A stretch of 64,000 nucleotides of DNA from Typha latifolia (taxonomy: Eukaryota > Streptophyta > Magnoliopsida > Poales > Typhaceae). Position 1 is the first letter of the stretch; every line of letters starts with the position of its first letter. The stretch covers positions 8,432,001 to 8,496,000 of the forward strand of contig CM034107.1 in assembly GCA_019914945.1 (NCBI GenBank). Reading direction: 5' to 3'. Of this stretch, positions 54,813 to 64,000 are shown one piece after another. The position numbers and the translations under genes are program-made. The notes below the pieces were generated by a model. That model saw nothing but the letters and a program-made list of their open reading frames with translations, was not told where the DNA came from and ran no database searches.

Positions 54813-56340
54813 CAAATATTGTTGAAAAGTCTATATAAATATTTTTCTTAATTAAGGGATTCTATGTGAATAATAAAAAAATTAAGAAAGTATATACAAA
54901 AAAAAAGGTGTGATAGTTTAGGAGGGACACTATGCCAACCCCAATATCAAGATAGTAAAATTGGGAAATAAAACAAAAATACATTATTTCCTTTCCTTAT
55001 TATAATTATTCTATTTATTCTTGCTGACAAATATTTTCCAGTGTTTCACCTGACGTATCATCAATTCCAGCACAACTGCTTCGTTCCGTGCCACAAGCCA
55101 ATTATATTCCAGACCCAAAATAATTAGAGCATCCTCTGTTCAAGTGTTAGCTGACACTACTGCTGCTGGGACTGGTTGAACATCAATAGGCTAAAGCACT
55201 GAGCAGAGAGGGTAGGGATGCTCAATGAATGATCCAACTAGAGGTGAATAGTTCAAACACCTTTCACATTTCGCACCGTCGGCATGGGTCACACCAATCC
55301 ATAATTCGCCTATTCTTGCCTTACTATATCTGCCGGCGTATGTTATGTTTGATATGATCTCATCATTGAGTGAAGTTAATATCTCAACCTGTAGAGGCAC
55401 ATCAAAAGAGAGGTCTGACAATGCATACATGGAAGGCGATAAGTAATATGCTGCGAAAGGGTCTGTCCCTGAGAAGTTATAAATATTCGATGCAGCGCCA
55501 CCATTTGCAGCCTGAAGATAAACCTTTGCTTCTAAGCTGGAGCCAATTAGCTTCCGAATTCGAGCATTCTCCAAAACTTTGTTCACTTCTGATCTCAACT
55601 GCTCGATGATAAGGTTTAAATCAAATTAAAATACATCGATGGATGGAACATTAAGCTATATTTCATTTTATACATTAGAAATGCAGCTTTTCATCTGAAT
55701 TCATGTTAGATTTTGTTCAATTATGAGGAGAATTAATGTACCTCAAAATTTTGATTCCAGAAATCAACATCATCAGCAGGTATTGCAAGCCATTTGCCAT
55801 TTAGATCAGGCCATTTTAATTCAAAAACAAATTTTGCAACGGAACCATCTTCCATGACATGATCAAAAGGGAGGTTTTGCCAGACATCCTCAGTCAAGCA
55901 CGATAAAACTGGGGCAATAACTTTGACAATGGAAAGATGTGCAGCAAGTACTGTTTGACAAGTTCTTGTAAAGCTGAATTTACCCCTGCCAAACACATCA
56001 CAAAAGTATCATCAAAATTATACTCTCATTCATAGCACCTGGAAAAATTAAAATGCCCACGTTTGCAATCCATTCACAACCATCATCTCTGGCCGCTATC
56101 TAGAATAATCATAAATAGTTCAAAGAAATAGAGGATTTCCTATTTAATCTTTTAATGATAAATGGAAGCAGAAGAACGTAAAGTCCTTGATATAAGAAAG
56201 AAAACTTGAGAATAAATGCACTGTGAAACCATATAACACCTTTCTATCCATGATTGTGTTAACCTTAGGAGGTCAGAGCTCAGATGTTGCATTCAAGGAA
56301 TTACTCCACTTTAATCCTCAGATAATGCAAGTCTGTAAAT

Positions 56341-56488
56341 TTATGTGCTTGAGTAATGCAGTTTTTTCAACCCCATTGTACTATGTTTGAAGTGCGCCAC
56401 CTCTTTTGAGATATTTATGTGCTTGAGTAATGCAGTTTTTTCAACCCCATTGTACTATGTTTGAAGTGCGCCACCTCTTCTGAAATAT
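56341..56488. repeat. Tandem duplication, 2 x 74 bp
   Basis: The unit starting TTATGTGCTTGAGTAATGCA occupies 56341-56414 and 56415-56488. Only a few differences (TTTTGAGAT versus TTCTGAAAT) near the right end are visible, so it is recent. It lies between two pseudogene exons. Confidence 0.9.
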
Positions 56489-59168
56489 TTCATAGTTTAA
56501 CACTCTAGGAAGATGTATACAGATGTCCGGTTACAATAAATATCCTACAGTGCTTATATAAAGGGCTCAACAAATTAGTGACACCAACTGCTTTCATAGA
56601 TAATGCATCTTGCTTTCTTTGAAGCACTCATTAAGGTGTATGAGTAAATCGTTTCACAATGATGCATAAAGGGCAAGGGGATTTTTTCAAGGGATATAAT
56701 GTCTGCTGATATAGGTGTATCCTTCAGGGATAAGGATTTAAAAAATTTCCAAACTTTTATTTTGAGTTGAAAATTATTACCTCAACCAAAATAAATATAA
56801 CAAAAGAAAAAGTTAATACATGGAGATTACAAACAAAGTGTTGAGCATTGCAAGGGATTGTAAATAAAATCCTAGAAATATGAACTTATTAGAAGAGGAC
56901 ACTGGACTGGATGCAAGGAATTACAGACATGCAAAAAGTGACGCTAAGAAGGCCTTACCCAACATAAAGTTGATCTTTGGCAATGTCAAAATAAAAGTTT
57001 GGTAGATCGACAATTGCAAAACACTGTATGATCTGAAATAACAAATAGAAAAGAATGGTTAAAATTCAAATGTATATGAATAAGTGCAAAACACTGTATC
57101 ATCCATGCAGTCTAATGTGCACAATAGATGCACCTCTCCTATACTATACTGGAAAGTGAACTCTCTGTAGTACCATTAAAGTCAACCACAGGTTCTATAT
57201 ATGAGATAAACTAATATAGCTATACTCAGTCAAATTTATTATGAAGTTTCATCAAATAATTCCTAAAGTTCACTAGGTCAAGAAGTTTGTTTGCATGAAT
57301 CACGAATGTGATACAAAATGATAAAAATATTGCCTAAACAAAGCTTGAATGGTGTAATATCAAGTAAAATAGTACAAATAACAGATTAGGTGAATCATTT
57401 CAATGGGCGAACATAATTCAGATAACATGGAGAAGTAGCTAAACATGTATGAGTTCCATCATAAGAACTTAGTTCTCCGGACAATCAAAAATTATTCCTA
57501 GAGATTGCTGTTTTCCTTGCAAAATATTCACAAAGGTATCAGTCATAACTTTTTAATATGATGAACAAAATTGACTCCAATCATAAGGTCCAATCCAACA
57601 GCCTTCTGACATGGAAACAAGTACAAATGTAAGGAACAAATTTGGAGAAGTCTACTTGAACCATTAAACTTACATGCAATACCAAACTTCATAATTTCTT
57701 TTATCTCATACATATCAATTTGGTTTATACTTTATGATAGACTTGCCATAATCAATATAAATTATACAATCAACAAGAGTAAACTAAGACTCGGTACAAA
57801 GGAATTCTTCTCAAGCAAACTCAACTTTTGGTATGAGTTAAGAGGTAATTAAAAACTAGACATCGAAAACAGGTGGACAAATTTATGGATCAGAATAATT
57901 GGAATACTACAAACACTTAGCAAAACTTCTTGTAGAATTCAAATGATAAGAACTAGACGAACTCTATTTCTTAATATATGCAAGTATTTGTGTGAATGAT
58001 TGCAAAGAAAATCCCTTAAATAAGCCAATATACCTAAAATTTTTTGTAGAATTGATAGTTTTCATAGCTTTCCTATATGCTATTCACAAGATTCTCAAGT
58101 TGGAATAATGCGTATTTGTCAATTTTTGAAGGATCATCATATGAAACTGCATTTTTCGGCTATGAAACAGACATGAACAAAAAAGAATTAATGAGATCTC
58201 AATATAATAAAATTAAACAAACATGTTTAATTTACAACTCTGTAGATAGAAAATAAAGGAGTTATGTAAGTGAGATAAGAGAAACTCACGAGACAAAAGG
58301 GTGACGAAAACCTTCATTGATGGACTTCTAAAATCACTAAATAAGTTTATAAATATAGCCCTCCTAAGGGGATGGCAAGCATTACTACCTAAATATATAT
58401 TCATTCAATAAAGAACCATAAAGAACTAGTAGATTTACAATTCCTATTCCAAAATATTGAGGTAATAAGTGAAAATAAGCATGAAGGACAGCGATCAGCT
58501 CCAAGACGGATGAAAGATCAGGGCAAACATGAAGAAATGAAAATCAGGATATTAGAAGTATCTTTCTACACATGATTACAATCCATGATTCAGAAAACAA
58601 AAAGAAAGATATATAGTAGACCACCTGAACATACTTTCCAGTCATGCAGATTTGACGGAAGAAATCTCAGTGTCCCTCTAAGTTTTCTATACATGTCAGA
58701 TATCTGTCGGAGGACCTGCAGGCCAACCATTTCATCACCAGTGTAATCAATACTAGAAACCCATAGGCGGAGAACGTCAGCTCCATAACCAGGCTCATCC
58801 TACAGTAGGATAAATAGCATTACAATGTGCAGAAGGAAGAAGAAACTTACACTCATTTCAGAACTACTTCAAGACAAACCTTGGCATTTTTCCCTCCATT
58901 AATTATGATATCTGGATCAACAACATTACCAAGAGATTTGCTCATCTTCATACCTTTCTCAACAAGTACAAATCCACGGATTATAAGTTATAACACTTGA
59001 ATAAGGAGCCTTTCCTGAAAAAGCACAGAGAAAATTCATATGTTAACAACTTGGCATGGATCTTGGCAGATATACCAGAAAGAAAAGTAACATTAGCTTT
59101 GAAAAGCAAAGGCTTAAATATGAAAAATATAGAAAATAAAATAAAAAAGAGGGAAAAACAATAGTTTG

Positions 59169-60794
59169 TGTAACACCCCAAAAATTTAGAAAAAAAAAAC
59201 CCCGATACACGCGCCGAGCACGTGCGTCGCTCTTATATGAATTCGCTAATCTTACGTATGGCCTTACTTATATGAATTAATAGGATTGACACTATGTGAA
59301 GAGAATTTTGGGATTTCGGAAGAACTGACTAGTTGAGGAGAATTAGAGTATCCTCAGGCGAGTAGAGTTTATACAAGTCTAGAGTAATGTAGTTACAGTT
59401 ATTATACCTTAGGAATATTAGTATTAGTACATGCATCTAGTGTACTATAATATATCTTGACATATGCAGTTATTGATAATTTACTCATCATGATATTATG
59501 AGAATGTTAGCGTATGCATTAGTGTAACGATGCTCTACATGTATCCTGTATGATAAACTCTTGCATAAATATCTATTATGAATATAGAATGTAATGATCA
59601 TGATGATTATAACATACCTTATACACTCACAGACACTGCACCACTTCCACCTGTCATTAGTAGTCAGATTCTGACTAGGCAGTGACCCTACTCACTCAGC
59701 CCACGGTTAAGGGTAGAATGTATCTTATATGACTATACTATTAGCGACCTACGGCTAAGGTCGGGAGCTTGTGTGACATTTAGATAATTATACTGCATAG
59801 TCAGAACTAGATTATAATGATAGAAGAACGTGATTGTGAGGCGGGGATATATCTCTAGCAGTACCCGATGACGCAGGGTTAGGGCGTCTGTTAATGAGCC
59901 GAGGGCTCTCGATTCTCTCGCCACATACAACCGGCCACATATCTGATGGCCACATACAACCGATCACATGTAGTGTCGCCATGCATGTGTGGGTGGCATT
60001 ACCATTAGATGTGTATATATACCCCCTCGGTGTATGAGATGATAGATGGTTATGTGATGGATGATTTTCTTAAGAATATCTACCCTATGTGGTGAATGGC
60101 TCGGTGAGCTATGATAAAACATGATTAATACCTTGGTGAGCATGAGATGATTAAACTACTCTTTTATTGCTATGCATAACATGTAAACACTATGATTGAG
60201 ATTTGTATGAATAAAAGATTGTATCAAGCTTTATATTTGTGTAGACTTATCCTGATACGATTAGGAATTGGCATGTTCTAGGATAGTGACGTGTAGTCTT
60301 TATTGATTGCATTGATTTAATAACTCATGGTAAGTCATTTAAACAAGCGTATTATTATTGCTAGCAACTATAAGCATGCATTGGATATGCACCTGTGATT
60401 TCATTGTTATAGATTGTATGGATTCTACTCGCTGAACTATGTGCTCACCACCTCTTGGTGGCATCATTTCAGAGCTAGGGGACGCAGGTGCGAGTAGCGA
60501 GGAGTAGCTGCCTTTTTATTTCGGTTATGTCTATTAGTTGTTTTGAGCTCCTACGAGGGTGTTATGATTGACGTTATATTTTGGAATTTAGAGTTGTATT
60601 TTTTATGTGTATCTTGAAGGCTTGTTATGGCCTGTGGAACTTGTATCCGGACTCTTATTGTTGAGTTTATTTATGGTATGAATTTATATTGCTATGTGCC
60701 TTGTGAAAATCTATTACTGACAGGTCATGTGATGCACCACGTTGAGGGATTTACCCACGCGGTTTACATGTGTATTTGGAGATTTGAGTGTTTT
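59169..60794 (+). mobile_element. Probable solo LTR of a second family (TGTAACACCCC start)
   Basis: Starts TGTAACACCCC, a common start of plant Ty3/gypsy LTRs. It contains GATTCTACTCGCTGAACTAT and a TTTCAGAGCTAGGGGACGCA stretch near its right part, in the same positions as the family-1 landmarks but with different sequence. AGTTTG at 59163-59168 recurs at 60795-60800, which would be the target duplication; however the element would then end in TTTT rather than CA, so the right boundary is tentative. In an intron of the isoleucyl-tRNA synthetase pseudogene, antisense. Confidence 0.6.
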
Positions 60795-61462
60795 AGTTTG
60801 AATGAACAACATTTTTACAAAAAAATAATATTTTTGAACAAACAAAACATAGAATGGCATGCCATTCAAAATCATATGCTTCGAGTTATTCTAAGATTGC
60901 ATGAAAACATGTAAGTGCAGACAGTTGAGCAGTAAGTATGGAGGTTCCTTATAAAGATTGGTCACAAGAAATAGCCTTACTAAGGTATATTCTGACAAAG
61001 ATTCATGCGTAATTATCTGTTGTGGCAATACTGGTTAACAAAGAACTTTCGAACCATCCACAATGTTCATCAATACCTCCAAGGTACAAATCTGCAGGAA
61101 TACCAAAGCCATCTTTCTGTGCCAGGACTGCAGCCCAAGAGGAGCCTATGATAGAGACAAAGATAATGATGCTCACAATTATCAACTTGTTGATGAGACG
61201 CCATAGGCAGAACACTAATACACAAGACCAACCACCCAAGAAAATAAAACTATAAAAGGAAGTAAATTAGAGTGACAGTACTAACACTAATACTTTTTTG
61301 TAAGTACTTAGATCTAATGTCAAATAGGAGCCTTGTTTTTCTCATCATCATTTGGCTCAGAGTTCTCCTAACTGGCATCAGATTATTGATAAGTAACCAT
61401 TGCCCAACCAAATAACCATAACTAAGAATACTATCTTGTCTCATGCATTTAGATTGATCATG

Positions 61463-61664
61463 TTAGAGGTTCTAAATATCGGTTTCAGGATCATGATCGA
61501 CTTTTTTTTCTTTTCTTTTTTCCTGAAAAAACGATACATGTTGGTCATATCGGTTGTATCAACCATCCATTTCAAACAATTCAGATCGGGGAGCAGCCGT
61601 ATCAGCAGATCCATTTAGTTAATACAAATTGGGACCAGCCAATACTTCAATCCATAGTTAGAAC
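61463..61664. mobile_element. hAT-type MITE, family CAAGGTTC, short copy D
   Basis: Begins TTAGAGGTTCTAAATATCGG and ends ATAGTTAGAACCTCT, so the ends are inverted repeats. It has the family block AAAAAACGATACATGTTGGT followed by CATATCGGTTGTATC. About 200 bp, lacking the pyrimidine tract of copies A and C. The flanking duplication is not clear (GTTAGAGG versus GTTAGAAC at best). Confidence 0.6.
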
Positions 61665-61666
61665 CT

Positions 61667-61804
61667 CTATTCTTTTTCCATGTTAGAATCTATGGTGATA
61701 GTATAAGCAAATTTTTCCCTCGCATAAGCAATAAGTTCATTTATGTCTTTATCTTTGACTTTAGCTAAAAGAAACTCATCCTTATCATCAACTTCATCTC
61801 CAAC
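61667..61804 (-). CDS. Orphan exon-like open stretch, unrecognised
   Basis: After a good polypyrimidine tract and acceptor (CTTTTTTGCAG, about 61805-61815), 45 codons are open (PVGDEVDDKDEFLLAKVKDK, then DINELIAYAREKFAYTITID) to a TAG at 61667. Charged and helix-like, with non-random composition. It is on the strand of the isoleucyl-tRNA synthetase pseudogene and just upstream of it, but does not resemble that protein. It could be the last exon of another gene or gene fragment; no partner exon was found. Confidence 0.2.
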   Translation of the reverse strand, partial: VGDEVDDKDEFLLAKVKDKDINELIAYAREKFAYTITIDSNMEKE

Positions 61805-61933
61805 TGGCTGCAAAAAAGAATGTAAATTATAAGATTGATCAATGATGTCGATGCTGAAGACACATACCGTGTCTGTTAGCATGGAGCATGTCAATCGGCA
61901 CACCTCTGATACACTCCTGTGTGCTAGTGACAT

Positions 61934-64000
61934 GCTTTTAATATACTTTCAATAAAAATTTAGAATATTTAGAGATGCTTTTAAGTCTTTTGGCACGTCA
62001 ATCTTTGATTTTTATTTAAATATATATATTAAAACACATATCAGAGCCTATTATCTTTAGATTATTTTTACAAATGACATATTTTATTAAAGATATATCA
62101 ATTGTCAAATAGAAATATTATTTAACACATAATATGATTGAATACATTCATTAAAACTAATACTAATAATTGAACACTCTATAATATGATTAAACACATA
62201 ATATTAATTGATAATAGTTCAATAATTAAAACTAATATCTAATTAAACGTAGAATTACGAGGGGGATCAAAAACTTCATCTACAAGTACAAAAATAACAC
62301 AAAAATGTGGTATTAAATACTATTGAAATTTTTTAAAACTCATCCACTGATAGGTTTTAATGTCTCACATAGTCTTCATATAAATATAAATGTTATAATT
62401 ATCCTATAATATGATATGGATATTGAATATTGAATATACACAAGAATAACCTGCACAGTTACACTATAAGCATATGTATCCATATGCTTATATGAAGTAT
62501 AATAAAGATATTGTGGCTCTAGTGGGTGTGATTAATATGATGGTAATGATGATGATAAACTCATATCATCCTGCTCTCAAGACACCTAAAATTAATTAAT
62601 GATGACTGATGACAATAGAAAAAAGTTTTAAAGGAAAATAGGCTACATATGACACATCATGTTTATTAAGAAAATGACTAAAGTTGATTCATAATAATTA
62701 ATGAAAATAGAAAAAAAGTTTAAAAAAAATAGGCTCCATATGACATATCATGTTTGTCACATAATAAAAAGAGCTTCATAAAATATTTTAGGTTTACCAC
62801 TCTAACAAATCCATGTCAGATCAATATTAATCCGTTTTGAACCTTACGCGATCTGTGTCCATCGGCACACACCTATGCCGAAGCGGTACAGGTTAGCACA
62901 GCTCGACACCCCAGATGTCGTGCCACTATCGACACGAGGCGGCATAAGACGTGCCGACCAACACGATCATCATTGAGATTGATACCTATAAAAGCAAAAA
63001 TGCAAAATATATATGTAAAAATTATTAGATTGAACGGTTACTCAAATGTGAAATATCTATTGTTTTGCAATCTATAATTCTAGAGGCAACAAAAGGAGAA
63101 AGAGACACAACACCGTGTGGCCAGCGAGTTGCCACTAGTAGTTCAAATGCTGGCAATTTACTTGAAACGAATCATAGCTCAAAAATATATTACCCTAGGA
63201 ATTGCTTGTCTTTAATCTCATTTTCCAAAATTGGATACACAAATAACAACATTTTCACCACATAAAAAGGAAAACATCCTAAAAGGAAAGTATTTCTTCT
63301 ATTAATCAACATGTACAACAACAACAAAAAAATATTATTATTGTTTAAAACTTTAAATCTCCTAAAAAAGAAAACCTATCTACAATTTGATGTGTGATAA
63401 CTTACCTATCTAACACTTATATTGCAGATGCACCGCCCTCTTTGAAGTCTGCGACTGCAAATCCTATATCTTGCCAATCTTGTACAATGTACAACCAATT
63501 ATTACAATAGTGATAGGCACATAGCAATACATCACATTGAGAGTATAAATGGTGTGATACACATGTAGCAAAAATGGGATCCTCAGAACTTATTAAACGC
63601 TTCGACACTGCATCACATTGAAAGTGATGTAGAAAAACAAGCGAATAAGTCAAGGTCATGACTTCTATGTGATGAGATCTCTCATTTTCCCAACTTCCAA
63701 GAAGCTGAGCAACAGGCCAATAGTCATAGGCTCATAGCAATAGTTCCAGTGCCCTTATTTGTTGCAGCATAGCTTGATGATTTTATCAAGTATTAGAGGT
63801 AATATTTTCAGCAGCAACAAAAATTAGCTTCCCAATCTGAACAAATTAACCCAAGATTTCACCTCTTTGGGTAGAAGAATACTCATGTGCATCCTCTCTT
63901 ATTGTCTCAAGCTGTCACTCTTCTCCTTCAAAAAACCCTTTGCAATCTTTGAAATGTTACTCCATTCACCGGATGCTATGAGGATCTCCCCAAGAAATAC
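61934..64000. other. AT-rich stretch with degenerate repeats, no assigned gene
   Basis: Two copies of an AATAGAAAAAAAGTTT...ATATGACA.ATCATGTTT segment lie at about 62615-62668 and 62706-62756. A short GC-rich island at 62845-62965 is rich in CGGCACAC/GACACGAGGCGGC words and echoes 61860-61930 (CATACCGTGTCTG...CAATCGGCACACC); together these may be ends of one nonautonomous hAT-like element. At the right edge (63880-64000) the minus strand is open for about 33 codons (VFLGEILIASGEWSNISKIA), which I do not recognise. Confidence 0.4.

Larger units (their letters stand above)
55140..61145 (-). pseudogene. Isoleucyl-tRNA synthetase (plastid/bacterial type), 3' half, several lesions
   Basis: Exons recognised: 61017-61145 ([20 protein letters not shown]...[13 protein letters not shown]), 58880-59014 (KAPYSSVIT..., [20 protein letters not shown]), 58635-58799 ([20 protein letters not shown]), 56959-57032 ([18 protein letters not shown]), 55742-55985 (LTEDVWQNLPFDH) and 55191-55598 (KCERCLNYSPLVGSF). 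KMSKS, the anticodon-binding helices and one pair of the C-terminal zinc cysteines remain. Lesions: the donor of the 61017 exon reads AT instead of GT; the next exon has a net +7-bp change after APYSSVIT; no exon bridges LHDWK and IIQCF (about 40 residues expected); DQHRGWF appears as DEHCGWF with LEG changed to LGG; the last zinc Cys pair is broken by a shift to a TAG at 55191, although a related tail (PIDVQPVPAAVVSAN) continues to 55140. The N-terminal half is absent from the window or lies beyond 64000. Confidence 0.85.

Overview
This is a window of nuclear DNA from a flowering plant. It has spliced GT-AG genes for plant-type proteins, long AT-rich introns packed with transposable elements, plant LTR retrotransposons, an L1-type LINE with a C-terminal RNase H, a Mutator-like element (MULE), hAT-type MITEs and an Au-type SINE. 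The very GC-rich first exon of SEC23 and the TE mix suggest a monocot, but that is an inference.

Layout. 1-2.5 kb: possible last exons of an unrecognised plus-strand gene, then a decayed LINE fragment. 2.6-7.4 kb: a decayed MULE with degenerate terminal inverted repeats; its minus-strand transposase remnant runs into a plant-mobile-domain-like segment. 8.1-11.1 kb: complete 4-exon gene for 40S ribosomal protein S5 (uS7), plus strand. 12.4-29.8 kb: complete 12-exon SEC23 gene (COPII coat), minus strand, convergent with RPS5. Its 6.2-kb intron 8 holds a solo LTR that itself carries a 5'-truncated LINE. 31.8-46.0 kb: complete 15-exon gene of the KONJAC/GMPPA type (GDP-mannose pyrophosphorylase-like, 415 aa), minus strand. 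Introns 8 and 9 hold solo LTRs, one nested in a hAT-type MITE; intron 4 holds an Au-SINE; intron 13 is a GC-AG intron. 46-55 kb: gene-free, with microsatellites, a decayed Ty3/gypsy-like region interrupted by a hAT MITE, a long inverted repeat and another solo LTR. 55.1-61.1 kb: 3' half of a plastid/bacterial-type isoleucyl-tRNA synthetase, minus strand, with several independent lesions; I call it a pseudogene. 61.2-64 kb: repeats and unassigned short open stretches.

The three intact genes are housekeeping genes of separate pathways (translation, ER-to-Golgi transport, GDP-mannose supply), so this is not a functional cluster. The most informative content is the transposon stratigraphy. Target-site duplications (TSDs) can be read for four solo LTRs (AGGAT, CAATT, AAAAC, CAAAT) and three hAT-type MITEs (ATCTAAAC, AATTTCAC, CTTTGAAT), which gives relative insertion orders. 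No complete LTR retrotransposon remains. One LTR copy lacks a segment whose ends fall at GT...AG sites in sister copies. All coordinates and translations were read by eye; family names rest on motif recognition, not on searches.
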